Shown here: positions 10,197 to 21,399 of the stretch, one piece after another
How positions within the stretch are numbered: position 1 is the stretch's first letter
Layout: each line of letters begins with the position of its first letter
Origin: Chelonoidis abingdonii
Lineage: Eukaryota; Chordata; Testudines; Testudinidae
NCBI RefSeq assembly: GCF_003597395.2
Contig: NC_133770.1
Span: forward strand, 81,404,269 to 81,468,268
Length of the DNA stretch: 64,000 nt
Direction: 5' to 3'
Made by a program: the position numbers and the translations under genes
Notes under the pieces: generated by a model
Seen by the model: the letters and a program-made list of their open reading frames with translations, nothing else
Databases searched by the model: none
What the model was told of the DNA's origin: nothing

Positions 10197-12300
10197 AAAT
10201 GAGGTCTCCGCAGATTGTTTAGGCCTGGATTTTCAAACACTAGCTGTGAAATGTGAACATGAAATTTGTTGTGTGCAACCTATACAAATCCTGTAACTGT
10301 GCTTCCACTTACTCTCTCTGGATGTAAAAATGGGTATTACATAAGCTAGGTTTTGGAGGATAGTTAGAAAGTTTGGCACTTAAATGTTTGTAAATCAGAA
10401 CGCACTCAGTAGGTCAAATTCTCCACGCACTATACAGATGCAGTCCCTGTCATGATCATGGAATTTAGCTCCATATATCGTATTCCACTTAGCAAGGCAT
10501 CTTTCTGAACAGTGGGAGCTCAGAACTTAAAAGGTTGAAACTCCCAGCATGGTACCTCATAGAAATAACATTTCCCTCCACATTTCTTTCTAATAAGCAG
10601 TCAAACTTTGCTGGAAAGAAATTAAAGCCTGTACCATTCTTGTATGATTGCATTCTCAGTGCTTCATGTATTGACTTTTGATTTAAAGAGGCTTTTGTTT
10701 GTTATTGTTTTAAACTATTTTCAGATCTCTGCTAATGTGAAAGACTTTTTTTAAAAGAGGGATTCCCTGAAGGGGGCCATCAATTTCACCTGAACAATTG
10801 AGGGAAAAGTAGGCAGATAGTTAGATTAGATATTTCCTTAGATCTGGGTTTTACAATCTGTATCCCTGCCTGCAAGCAGCAACATCAGTAGCAACAGCAT
10901 CTACTGTATACACCCTACGGCGTATTTCCATAACGGAACAAAATAAGGGGTCAAAGTTAAATCTGAGTGGATAGTGTACATGAGCAGTGAAAGGCTATAT
11001 GACAGCAGAGACTAGACTGGATCTTTTAGTTGTTCATTTCCAGACATTCTACGTTTTTTGTTTTTATTCATTTTTTAAAGATGTAAAGTGTTTTAGAGCA
11101 GATGTAATATTGCTTTTGGGTATTAGATGGAGCACACTTCCAACCTTCGCTCTCTTTTAACCAATTTTGTTTATTTGCAGATCTGTCTTTATTGTTAAAA
11201 CAGATCTGTAACCATTCTGTCTCCGTGGATTGGGTACTGTATAAGCAGACCAATTATCTGAATGCTATTGTTTTACTTAATGTCACTGCACAACTGTGGA
11301 TGAAATAAAAATACAATATATAAAAAAAAAAGGAGGAACATGGAAGAATCATTTGTTTGTCATCATCGCTTGCACTGCTTGGACCACCAGATGCCGCATA
11401 GTCTAATTTATCTTCCATGCAACATACTAGCAAACATTTTTTCTGAACCAAGAGCGAATCCTGAACTTCATGGTTCACAAAAGGGGCTGCCTGGTATCTT
11501 GTTTATTGTCTGATGGCAGGATGTCTTGAAATATTGCCTCACACCAACACACTATATTCATAAGGCTTGTAAAAGGCAGGGTTGGGTTGATGGTTAGCCT
11601 TTTTAGTTGATGTCAGCATGTTTGTGTCTTACTCACTCTAAACATTATGGTAGGCAATTTTTTTCTTGCCAACCATTGTTTAAAAAATTGACATTGGCAT
11701 TTTTAAGAAGGTAGGATGTATAACAAATGTTCATGTGTATTTACTATGTGCATAAGCTTTGTTCCATCTTACCTTGTTCCATCATTTCCCAAAACTTGTA
11801 GATTGATCAGTTAACGCACAGTGTCCAATCTATAGGAGACAATATAGGGGGCAGCTTTCTTAAATCCAAGTTTTCCTCGATCATTCCCTGGGTATTGCCA
11901 CGGCATATTTCTTTTGCATTGTCAAAGACCCTTGTTGAAGTTCTAGAAATCCAATATTATTAATTCTCTAATAGGCAGGAACAACAAATAGGAGGAGTTT
12001 TTCTATTTACATACTAATTTTAGTTTTCTTGGACTGAGAATTCTTATTGTGGTTCAGTTTCACAACACAATATAAAAAATTGTAAAAAAAAGAAATCTTC
12101 TTTGCATGGTTGCCACCACATTGTGTAATGTACCTGGGATTCACAGCTGGGATGAACTAGTAATTTATAAACTCATTATTTTCATTTTATATATAAAGAA
12201 AACTTGCCTAAAATATATCTTTCCTAACGAGCAAATTAATTGGTCTTAATCCAATATGTATAGATTGAATTGTTTCTTACTGCAAAGTGAATAAATTAAT
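10197..12300. other. Unassigned AT-rich non-coding DNA
   Basis: No coding exon or clear repeat seen. There is a short A-run near 11322-11332 after a TATATAA patch. Small antisense frames at 11068-11478 look like chance. Confidence 0.5.
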
Positions 12301-12306
12301 ATATTT

Positions 12307-12440
12307 TAAGGCCAGAAAGGACCACTATAACCATTTAGTCTCTTCTCCTGCTTAATATAGGCCATAGATTTTCACCCAATAATTCCTGCAGTGACTTAAT
12401 TACTCTTTGCTATATAATTTTGCCTATCAAATCCAGAATT
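12307..12440 (-). mobile_element. CR1 LINE 3' tail fragment
   Basis: The plus strand reads AAGGCCAGAAAGGACCACTA followed by TTTAGTCTCTTCTCCTGC, the reverse of the CR1 3' box (AGGAGGTCAGACTAGATGATC type). It is similar to 37505-37700 and in antisense to 16456-16530. Confidence 0.65.
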
Positions 12441-12803
12441 CTGTTTAGTCCATTTGTAGCCCTTATTTAATAAGGCCCCTGCCATTCCTTGTTAAATAGA
12501 TAAAGGTCCAGTATAGAGTTTCTTATCATTTAAATGAAACATCATGTTTAGCAAAGCTGTTAAATGATAACTGAAGGCAGACATCTTGATGAATAAATCA
12601 ATGTTCATAATAAATGATGTATCTGAGTGATAAAATGGTAGTTTAGTTTTTAGTGTTACTTCCATCTTAGACCAACAAATGAGCCCGTTAATGTCCATTG
12701 TAATTATGATTATTGTGATGTGGACACTTTGAGTGAGATACACAAAGGGACTAAAGCATTGTAACACTGAATATCACAGCGCCAAAGTTCACAGGAACAA
12801 CAC
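12441..12803. other. Unassigned non-coding DNA
   Basis: Nothing recognised. Confidence 0.4.
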
Positions 12804-13156
12804 TGAGATCCACAAAGCCGGAGTTAGGCATCTAGGTGCCCTATGCTATGAATGGGGAGAGACTGGCACCTAAGAATGCGATCCACAAAGCTATTATGCT
12901 TGGAGTCTCCCTGCCTAAGTTAGCCATTGGGGGGTGCTGACAACAAGGGTGTGCGCTAAGCCCACCCCCTCTCTTGGAGATAGATGCATAAATCTGGGCT
13001 GCAGGGAAGCACCTATCTGTGCTTAATGATCCACAAATGGGAACCCACCACCTGGATTCAGGTGGCTTATTTGCCTAAGCTACTTCTTGAGGGAATGAGT
13101 TTGGTCCCTGCCTTGCTGCACACAAAATAGGTGTGGGGGAAGCCCATCTTATAATG

Positions 13157-13214
13157 TTTAGCTCTGTGGTTAGCACACTAGTCTGGGATGTGGAAGCCCC
13201 AGGTTCAATTCCCC
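13157..13214 (+). repeat. tRNA-like module 1
   Basis: The A-box-like TTTAGCTCTGTGGTTAGCAC at 13157 is followed by B box GGTTCAATTCC at 13202-13212, close to the GGTTCGANTCC consensus. The acceptor stem is not conserved, so this is not a tRNA gene. Confidence 0.65.
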
Positions 13215-13237
13215 TTACTGGCAGAGGGTTGGGGGGA

Positions 13238-13292
13238 GGATTTGAACAAGGGGTCTCCCACCTCGCAGGAGAGCTTGCTAACTACTGGGCTA
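13238..13292 (-). repeat. tRNA-like module 2
   Basis: The reverse complement reads TAGCCCAGTAGTTAGCAAGC and ends with B-box-like TGTTCAAATCC (plus coordinates 13238-13248). It faces module 1 tail to tail. Confidence 0.65.
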
Positions 13293-13363
13293 ATCTAACA
13301 TTGGGCTTCCCCTCTGGAAGCTGTTTCACTGTGGATAAATAATAAAAGGATGATTTGAGCAGA

Positions 13364-13432
13364 GGGACTGGACTCAGGGTCTCCCACTTCTCAAGGGGGT
13401 GCTCTTAGCACTACAGAGTCATTTTCTCTCAT
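13364..13432 (-). repeat. tRNA-like module 3
   Basis: The reverse complement starts ATGACTCTGTAGTGCTAAGA and ends GAGTCCAGTCCC. The B box is degraded. Confidence 0.45.
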
Positions 13433-13503
13433 GCTTTCTGGCCTAATGCCTGTTTAAATATTTTTTCACAGTAGAAAAGTCATGGGGCAAGAGTGAGAGA
13501 CAC

Positions 13504-13560
13504 TGTAGTCCAGTGGTTAGGAAACTCACCTGCCAAGTAGGAGACCCTGGGGCCAGTCCC
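13504..13560 (+). repeat. tRNA-like module 4
   Basis: TGTAGTCCAGTGGTTAGGAA is followed 35 bp later by GGGGCCAGTCCC. The spacing and A box fit the other modules. Confidence 0.5.
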
Positions 13561-13644
13561 TCTGCTCCAATGACTCTTTCATTATTTAGTCACAGTGTAG
13601 CTGCAAAAGGCGGGACTAAGGGACTCTCCCAACAGACTGTCCCA

Positions 13645-13699
13645 TAGCTCAGTGATTAGAGCACTCAGCTGAGAGGTAGGAAACCCCTGTTCAAATCCT
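13645..13699 (+). repeat. tRNA-like module 5
   Basis: TAGCTCAGTGATTAGAGCAC is an excellent tRNA 5' region/A box. B-box-like TGTTCAAATCC lies at 13688-13698. It is the best preserved module in the window apart from the SINE at 38286. Confidence 0.65.
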
Positions 13700-13726
13700 T
13701 CTCCCTACCCCCAGTGAGGGAGAGCT

Positions 13727-13770
13727 GAATCTTAATTTCCCAGGCAAGTGTTCTAACTGCTGGGATAAAT
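13727..13770 (-). repeat. tRNA-like module 6 (degenerate)
   Basis: The reverse complement contains CCCAGCAGTTAGAACACTTG, matching the A-box region of the others. The B box is unrecognisable. Confidence 0.4.
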
Positions 13771-14133
13771 GTGGTGGGTGTCACCACCTCCTCCTTGACC
13801 TGATTTGGTAGGCTGCCTGTGGGCATACCTCCCAGATTAGCCCCTGTATGTGAGTTAGGTGGCCAAATGCCTAGCGTTCCCTGCTCTGTGGATCTCTCTG
13901 AGGATTCAGTGGGAGATAGGTATCTTGACGCCTAGAGTGGGTCAGCAGGACATTTGCCCAGAAGCTGAAACTCAGGCATCTAGGAAATGCCTACTTTGAA
14001 AACTTGGGTGCTGAGTGAGTTTAGGCCCATACAGTGTTCAGTGGGAACTCTGTGGATCGCAATGAAACCAATACTGGGACTTAGGTGTCTAAATCTGAGG
14101 TTTAGGCACCTAACTACCTTTGTGGGTCGGGGC

Positions 14134-14884
14134 CTTAGCCTAAAGATACAGATAGGTGTCTAGTGGGATAAACTCCCTTTGATTTCAATGGCTCTTACCC
14201 TTTAGGAACTGGAATGAGCCCTAGTAACGTGTTTCATACAGGACATCAGAAGGTGCCTTGCAGTCAGTGCTGCTCTGGGATATTCACACTGTGATCTAGC
14301 AGTGTAGGGCTCAGTGTTCTATTTCCAGTCCCTTTAACAAGCCAATCCCCACACCTGTAATTCTACCAGGTACCAACACAACTGGAACTTTCATCAGCCA
14401 GTCACTTCCTAGTGAAAATTATTTCCCACTTTGCACTGAGAACTTTAAATAGGTTATCAATCTCTTATACTTTTGCACAAAAGTAAATGAAGTTTATTGA
14501 AAATCATCAATATACTTGCAGTCTCTGCCATTATAGGTGGGGAGAGGACATATTAATTTCTAATACTAATCTCTTACAAAAGTATCCCTTGGGAAGAAAT
14601 CTTTTGCTCTTGCCCTAAGGCTGCAAGATGGCCACCAGAGTGCTCATGCATATGTAAGTGGGGGCATGGTTCCACTATTGTGGTGAATTTTCCTGGCTTC
14701 TGCACTACCCCAGTGAAGTAGGTTAGCAGGCTAGCAAAAGGATCTGAGTCCTCACTCCCACTTCCTTTTCCCAGAGGCCTCCTTGCCCTCAAGGACTTCC
14801 CTTCCACTCCTCTGTCTGGCAGAGTCCTCGTAACCCCAGCAAGGCTGGGCCCAAGATTCCTAAGGGGGTCGACCCCCAACTTTG
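14134..14884. other. Unassigned DNA, possibly the end of the adjacent LTR-like repeat
   Basis: No gene. On the minus strand this carries AATAAAC-type sequence near 14493 and could be part of the repeat that starts at 16262, but I could not place its end. The antisense frame at 14574-14894 has no recognisable domain. Confidence 0.35.
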
Positions 14885-15193
14885 CTGTGGTCACCTAGGT
14901 CAGGGGCTAGGGTGTCCTCATTCCAGGGTACTCTCTCTGCACTGGATGCTTTCCTGACCCACTGATCATTACATACAATTTAAAGCAATTCAGTTTATTT
15001 AATTAACAACTAGTTTAAAAAGGAATAAGGAAAAATTGGAAAGATTGAAGGAAACACATCACTCCACTCTGTGCCAGGGAACATCACAAACATCTCTGGA
15101 ATGTCAGGGCAGTTCACAGTCTGTTTCTTGTAGATTCCAGGCCTCCTTCTCAGGCCCTGGCTGTGCTGCAGGGATGCTATGGGTTGGACACTT

Positions 15194-15496
15194 GGGGTAT
15201 GTCTACACTACCCACCGGATCGGCGAGTAGTGATCGATCTATCGGGGACTGATGTATCGTGTCTTGTCCAGACGCGATACATCGATCCCCGAACGCGCTC
15301 CTCATCGACTCCGGAACTCCACCACGGCGAGAGACAGAAGTGGAATCAACGTGGGAGCGGCAGCCGTCAATCCTGCACGGTGAGGATGCGAAGTAAGTCA
15401 ATCTAAGATACGTCGACTTCAGCTACGCTATTCTCATAGCTGAAGTTACGTATCTTAGATCAATTCTCTCCCCCCCGCCCCAGTGTAGACCAGGCC
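15194..15496. mobile_element. hAT-like MITE, ATCGAT-rich family (copy 2)
   Basis: The left end GGGTATGTCTACACTACCCA matches the copy at 2589 and is inverted against GTGTAGACCAGGCC at the right end. It shares GATCGATCTATCGGGGA near 15232 and the hairpin at 15399-15459 (arms TAAGATACGTCGACTTCAGC and its near complement). It has no coding capacity; the small frames here on both strands are palindrome by-products. Confidence 0.85.
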
Positions 15497-15749
15497 TTGC
15501 TCTGATGGTGGCCACATGCTCTCAGGCTCTAGGTGGCAGGACCCTTCTTCCCAGCATTGCCCCCGCCCTGTCAGGGTTATGGTCCCCCTCTAAGTCTGAC
15601 CTGCAGGGCCTCTTGGCTGAGGCATCTCCCTGTGCTGGGCCCACTACCCAGGGTCCCCCTCACTCTCTCCAGCTGCTCCCCATACCCGGCTCTGGACTGC
15701 TCCACTCTGTCTCAGACGGCTGCTGCTGCTGCTCTGCCTCTAGCTCCCC

Positions 15750-15970
15750 GGGCTGCTTCTCTGGCCCCTCTGGCTCTGATTGCTACAGCTCTGCTCCCAG
15801 AAAAGGTCTGCTCTGCAGGCTGCTTCTGTGACTCTGCTCCCAGAATCTGACCTGCTTCCTGGGCTGCTTTTCTGGCCCCTCTGGCTCTGGTTGCTGCAGC
15901 TCTCCTCCCAGGGCAGATCTGCCCTCTCTGGGCTGTGCTCTGGCTTTGGGGCTGCAGCTCTGCTCCCAGC
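15750..15970. repeat. Imperfect ~111-bp tandem duplication, GC-rich
   Basis: GGGCTGCTTCTCTGGCCCCT at 15750 recurs as GGGCTGCTTTTCTGGCCCCT at 15861, each followed by a CTCTGGCTCTGRTTGCTRCAG tract and CTCCCAG. A looser third tail ends near 15970. The unit creates long low-complexity frames (for example 15712-16065 minus) that are not genes. Confidence 0.7.
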
Positions 15971-16455
15971 AGTTTAGCTTGGGCCCCTGCTCTCTCCTTA
16001 GCTCGGACCCACTCTGTCTGACCCAGGCAATTCCAGCTCATATGAAGGATGGGCCTCCCCCGCATGGCCTCCTGATTCCTTGATTAGCCTGCCCATCCTG
16101 TCAATCAGGCTGACCTAGAGCATTGGCCTCTCACCATTGTTCCTGGGGACTGTCAGTCTCAGGGTCCTGATTTCCCATCAACCCTTCCCCTTTTAGTACT
16201 GGGAGCTAGCCAACCAAAACACCTGCACTGAATATTAGTAGGGGAGCAACAGTCCCGTTACACATGCTATCTTATGGTCTTAAATATTTAAAATACTTGC
16301 GGTTGTGGGAAAATGCCAGTTCTATTATTTTCTTTAATAATACAAGTGGTTTTCAGATGCCTGGGATAAAGATAAGCAGTTGTTGCAAGAGCCAAAAATT
16401 GGTTATTCATATATAGTTATTCATATATAGTCCTCAGCAATTATTTTAGGGAAAG

Positions 16456-16530
16456 TCTATGGCCTGTGTTACACAGGAGGTCAGACTAGATGATCACACA
16501 GGTCCTTTCTGGTCTTGGAATCTATGAATT
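16456..16530 (+). mobile_element. CR1 LINE 3' tail fragment
   Basis: AGGAGGTCAGACTAGATGAT, a CACAGGTCCTTTCTGGTCTT box and terminal ATCTATGAATT are the classic CR1 3' end. About 75 bp is kept. Confidence 0.85.
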
Positions 16531-17228
16531 GCACTTCCAGTGATGAGGTTATTATTATTAACTAGATAAAGGTACACAAAATGTCAGAAGTTGGGGTTTG
16601 TTGCTTGGTTTTACTGAGCGGATTTTGGCTATGTGTATGTGTGTGTGTGTAGCTCTTTGCTTCCTGAATGCATGAAAATGCGTATTCTTTAAACAATCAG
16701 GGTTTCTAGCACACTTCTAGAGGTGAAAGGGCAAGATGATGTCTTGTGAAAAGCTTTGTATGTCTTAGCTCTTGAGACACATGGGCTACATCCTCAGCTC
16801 GTGTGAATCAGCAAAGCCCCATTACAGTCAATGTGCATAATCAGGCTGGTCTTAATTTCATTGGCTCAGCTGGCCACTGACTTCATGAGGTTGCAAAAAC
16901 TGGGACAAAATACTGAGTTTTGTAAAACCATCAAGCACCCTCGCATAGACATTCCTGGAATTCAGGGGCACAGTGTCTCCTGAAGCACATGGTAAGTCAA
17001 CCTCTCCCTGTATATAAAAACTATCAGTATTGCCCATCTATATGAAATAGGGTTTAATACACAGTTTCCCCATCACATGATACATGGAAAAGTATAAGCA
17101 AGTCTCAGTGCTGTGTGGGAAGGAGAAGAAGATAGTTTATGAGGGAACCTCTAAAAGTTCAGAAAATCATTTAGAAGTCTGGCTATTTATCAGAAGAATT
17201 ATCCAAACCTATGGAAGCCCCCCTCCAA
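16531..17228. other. Unassigned non-coding DNA
   Basis: A short TG-dinucleotide run lies near 16632-16651. Nothing else recognised. Confidence 0.45.
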
Positions 17229-17500
17229 ACTCCATGGCCTTCTATCATCTGTGATGGGGTGTACACACCCCACACTGAGCAACAAGGGGTTAAGGGATTA
17301 TTTGGGGCTCAGCCAGCCCCACTCCGCCACACCTGCAGCAAATGCACCATCTGCTGGTGGAATTAACTCATTTGGGTGGCAGACCTGGAGGTGAGCAGAC
17401 CTGCACAGCACAGCATCTTTACCAGATGCACTCCAGTAGCACAGCGGCATCAGTGCCGCTGCACCACCGTGGCACTGTGTGTGTAGACAAGCCCTTAGTT
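17229..17500. repeat. Repeat fragments: LTR-like start and a MITE end
   Basis: TGATGGGGTGTACACACCCC at about 17251 resembles the start at 36687 (TGTGATGGGGTCCCTGTGG). Both could be 5' ends of LTR-type repeats beginning TGTGA. At 17470-17500 the sequence GTGTGTAGACAAGCCCTTA looks like the right terminus of a TCTACAC-type MITE whose left end is missing. Class assignment is tentative. Confidence 0.35.
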
Positions 17501-17527
17501 TAGGAGACATGCTCCGCTTTTGGAAAT

Positions 17528-17833
17528 CTAAGGCTACGTCTACACTAGCACTTATGTTGGTAAAATGTTTGTCTGTCGGGTGTGAAAAAAAACACACCCG
17601 GACCGACATAAGTTTAACTGACTGAAGCAGTGGTATGGACAGCGCAGTGTTGCCATGGTATGGATGCTTTCCCACTGACATAGCTCCTGCCGTTCATTGG
17701 GGATGGTTTAATTATGTTGACGGGCTAGCTCTCTCCCATCGGCGTAGAGCGGCTACATGGGAGACCATATAACAGCGCACTTGCAGCACTGTGCTGCTGT
17801 AAGATCTGTAGTGTAGTGCAGACATAGGTTTAG
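17528..17833. mobile_element. hAT-like MITE, ~306 bp
   Basis: The left end CTAAGGCTACGTCTACACTA is inverted against the right end (reverse complement CTAAACCTATGTCTGCACTA). The inside has CTTATGTTGGTAAA and a complementary GACCGACATAAG near 17600. No transposase. An antisense frame covering it (17298-17681) is spurious. Confidence 0.75.
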
Positions 17834-19854
17834 TTAAGCTGGTTTAGGCAGGGGCCTGTTTCAGTCTTTCAAGACTGAATTTACTCCGGAAGCCTAGCAG
17901 AACTTGCACCTGCCTGAAAAGATTTTCTTAGCCTAGACAAAGTTTTTTTTCTAGCCCCTGGGGTTTTTTTTTTTTTAAATTTATCTGACAACTGTAATGA
18001 AGTTGTTTGTGGGAATTTTTGTAACTTATTTAATCTCTTACAGGGCTTATACTTTTAGAAAATTATTTTTTCTCTATATATTAGCTGCCCCTGAGTGGTT
18101 TTCTGTCTTTTCCCTTCATGGTAACTGAGCCTGTGACCCCTGGCACACATATCAGACTACAGGGTGACTAATTTCAGCCAGATGATGAAATCCAACATAA
18201 CCCATCTCAAAAGGTAAAAATGTCCTATAAAAGCTTCATAGACATTTTTGCCAGCATTTAGCTAAGGATAATGTTTTATTGGCATCTTTGAAGAAAATTT
18301 GACTGGTACAAAAACTTCTGTGGGAAATATTATTAGCAGTTTGTGGAATCTCTGCAAATTTAAAGGGCAAACTGAGTGCTTTTAATTTTGCAATGGTTTT
18401 TTGTTTGGTTTTTAAACACAGATCAATGATTAAGCGCTTGTTGTGATAAAAGATAATAAACTTATACACCAGAGTTTAACATAAAAATAGCTCATTGCAG
18501 AGCCTGAACCTACATTTCTTGCACAATTAAAAGAGCCTTTGACTTCACTGGAAGTTTTGACTGCTCAAGGAATGTGAAGTGTTGTATATAACTAATAACA
18601 TGTTTTCTTCAAGTAATCTCCTTGTCCAGAGATCTTTCTTTGCTGGGTCTGGAATACACGTCATATGTTTTCGAATAACAATCCATAATATTTCTGTTAC
18701 TGGATGGGTCTCACATAGAACTTTTTTTTATCCCTTTTCAGTAATGATTTTCACTTTCATAACACTTCTAGTCCTAATTCAAAAACCCATTGAAGTCAAT
18801 GGCAAGACTCCTGTTGACTTTAATAAGCATTGGATCTGGCTGCTACCATAGAAGAAATAAGACAATGAATATAGAATTCAAAGGATTTGACTGGAGGGAG
18901 TGACAGATGTGGAGCTTGACTCTGAGATCTGTTGGGGTAGAGTTTTCCAAAAGTAAAAAATAAAATCAGCTGTGTCAAATTTATCAGCCACTTAGATATT
19001 TTTCAATATGTACAGCAGGAAATAGCTTAGCAGCAAATCAGTTTCAAATTAATCATATAATTAATACTTGTGTGTTAAGATTTTAAATCCGAGCTTGCTA
19101 CCTTTGCAGTGATACAAATCCGTCAGTAAGTTATACTTATTGTGCAAAGCACTATAGTAGTTTCATAGAGTGAAATGGAGAATCAATAGCAAAAGGTTAG
19201 TATTTCTGTTTTCAGTGGCTGCTCAAAGCACTGCCTCATGCCCCTACATCCAAATTCTGTTCTTATAGCCATATGGCAAATCTTGCCTTGGATAATATGC
19301 TCTCCCTAAGGACCTGATCCAAAGCTCACTGAAATCAATAGAAAGTCTCCCATTGACTTCAGTGACTTTGGATCTGGGCTTAAATGCATTGATTCATTCC
19401 ATTGACATCAGGCAGTCAATTAGAGATGTGCCGTGTGCTTCTGAAAGCAGCATTTTGCCCTGAGGGGTTGGGAGACTCATATTTCAATCTGACTAATATT
19501 TTGAGGACAAGTTTATGTTGTTTTTTTCCTGCATTTCTCATTACCCATTGGTTTAAAGTGTTAGCTAGACTCCTCGGAAGCACTTTCAACTTTAACTCTT
19601 GATTAACAAAACATTTTGTTTGTGACAACATGTAGGGGTAAGGAAATGGGTGCTTAGAGGGAAATTTTGATTTAAAAAAAAAAATCAAAGGTCTCCCTTT
19701 CTGCAACTCAAGCTCTACACAGTACACGCTATGAGTCGAGAAGCATAATACTACAGTTTAATGATTATCAGTAGAAGTTAGAGGGGAATTGTTTGTTCTT
19801 CATATAAATGTTTTAATATAAGGAACTGGGGAGGAAGTCAGCCTGGCAGATTGG
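17834..19854. other. Unassigned AT-rich non-coding DNA
   Basis: No exon or repeat I can name. The dispersed palindromic motif occurs at 18786-18821 and 19325-19372, each with two inverted half copies. Confidence 0.5.
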
Positions 19855-20165
19855 CTTAAGGACAGGATTAGAAACTCATTCAAATACTAGCTCTGCAATG
19901 ACTTGCAGGAAGGTCTTGGGTAAGTCATATGGCCTTTCTTGGTCTCAATTTTCCCATCTGTCAAAAGGGAATAATAAAACTGGTACTCACCCCTAATGGA
20001 TGCTGCAAGGTTTAATTTAGTAGTGAGATAGATTCTGCTCTGGGTTGCCTCTATTCAACCCCATTGATTTCAGTATAGTTGCCTGGTTACTAATGAGAGG
20101 AGTCTTTGGGCCACTGAAGGTAAACTGTTTTGGAGATATAAAGTGCTGTGTAAATGCCAGTATTA
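19855..20165 (+). mobile_element. MIR/CORE-type SINE, old
   Basis: ACTAGCTCTGCAATGACTTG, GGTCTTGGGTAAGTCATATG and the CTCAATTTTCCCATCTGTCA box followed by GGGAATAATAA match the order of a MIR-type SINE. AAAGTGCTGTGTAAATGCCA at about 20140 resembles its L2-like tail. It is heavily diverged and non-functional. Confidence 0.75.
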
Positions 20166-20449
20166 ACTGATTAAATTATGGTGCCTGACACACCTTTGCA
20201 AAACCAGTGCTGAGTGCTTTTTGACAAACCAAGTAAAGTGAATGCCTCCCTAAAAATACTGAGTCAAATGCTCCCCTCTGAACTAGCTCTTTTTGGCTAC
20301 TCTAGAAACACAAAGGAGATGAAATCTGGCCATAGCTGGCCAGCTGAGAATTACTCTGACAGCAGGGAGCTCTCAGCTAACAGCATTCTGGCAAGTCAAA
20401 GCTGGAGGATGGTCCTGCAGGGACTGTTGCCAGATGGCTTAGATTAAAG

Positions 20450-20622
20450 CAGTGGTTTTCAAACTTTTTTTCATTTGCGGACCCCTAAAAATTTTTAAGG
20501 GAGGTGTGGACCCCTTTGAAAATCTTAGACATAGTCATAAAAATATAGACATAGAAACCCACTGTTCTATGGTAACTACAAACTTTCACAGGGGTCCACA
20601 GACCACAGTTTTAAAACCACTA
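20450..20622. mobile_element. hAT (Charlie-type) MITE with target-site duplication
   Basis: The left end CAGTGGTTTTCAAAC is inverted against the right end (reverse complement TAGTGGTTTTAAAAC). The flanks are GATTAAAG (20442-20449) and AATTAGAG (20623-20630), an 8-bp duplication with two transitions. A GGACCCCT tract is mirrored inside by AGGGGTCC. CAGNGGTTCTCAA ends and 8-bp duplications define the family. No coding capacity. Confidence 0.9.
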
Positions 20623-21399
20623 AATTAGAGCATCCTGCAGGCTCTTCTAACCTATGCCAAAGCTGGAGTTGAAGCTGAAGCCCTGCAGGACAAAGATAGT
20701 TCTCCATCTCTACTTAACTGAGCAGATGTCAGGGCAAAAGAGAATCTGGTCCATTATACTTACTATTCATATGGCTTCAGGTTATGTTTATATAAAGACC
20801 TTGTTGGTAGGCCACTTAACATAGATAGGGAACGTGCAACTTTTTCTGCAATACATTGAAGTAAATTGTAAATTTGTACTATTTTTTGTGCAAATATTAC
20901 TTTTGGCATAGATAAAGTAATCAGTTCTGTAGCCTGCTGCTGATTAAATAATCGATTACAATAATTGTAGTTGCATTTACCAGTCCCCAACATAAACTTA
21001 GCAGTAAGAAGCTAAAAAGGTACACTGGGATATCTTCTCACCAATATGCACTGTGCTGCTATTCACAATTTTAACAATATTCATTAGGAAAAGTTGAAAA
21101 CACATGTTGGCATTGTGCTTTGTCTGTAGAGATTATTTGATGTATCCAATGCTTGATTTGTGCCAGGACTTGCTAGGGCTGAGCCCCGATTCCTCTAGGT
21201 TTGGCAGTTCATAGACCTGGCACCTCTGGTTGCTGCATCAGTTATGAATGTAAAAATATTACTTGAGCCTTGGCACCTCTTTAATTACAAATTAAGCACT
21301 AGATGTATTTCTCCTTTGTTTCACTTCAGAAAGGGTGTTAGCGAGACAAGATTGTTTAGCATAAGCAGTTACACATATTGTAAGGGATTATTATGGATG
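20623..21399. other. Unassigned non-coding DNA
   Basis: Nothing recognised apart from the target duplication of the preceding MITE. Confidence 0.45.

Larger units (their letters stand above)
12804..14133. mobile_element. Composite repeat element with six tRNA-like modules (copy 2)
   Basis: The left end TGAGATCCACAAAGCC plus GAGTTAGGC is inverted against the right end, whose reverse complement starts GGCCCCGACCCACAAAGG and then GTAGTTAGGTGCC. Subterminal GCGATCCACAAAG-type words recur at about 12880, 13028 and 14055. Six tRNA-like modules of about 55-65 bp occupy the middle, in both orientations (13157, 13238, 13364, 13504, 13645, 13727). There is no transposase. It is related to the element at 1628-3024. 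I infer a non-autonomous DNA element that has accumulated tRNA/SINE-head modules; a library match could reassign it. Confidence 0.55.
14885..16262 (-). mobile_element. LTR-like retroelement repeat, interrupted by a MITE
   Basis: Read on the minus strand from 16262, it begins TGTAACGGGACTGTTGCTCC, has a GC-rich middle with tandem units, and further on contains AATTAAATAAACTGAATTG (15003-14985), a possible polyadenylation signal. TG start, GC-rich body and AATAAA fit a Ty3/Gypsy- or ERV-type LTR. No primer-binding site or internal coding region is adjacent. It is split by a MITE at 15194-15496. The inner boundary is a guess and no target duplication was identified. Confidence 0.4.

Noticed and set aside
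13157..13699. Functional tRNA genes
   Set aside because: A and B boxes are present but acceptor stems and anticodon arms are not conserved, and copies lie inside a repeat.
15712..16065. 117-codon minus-strand frame
   Set aside because: Low-complexity product of the 111-bp tandem units in an LTR-like repeat.
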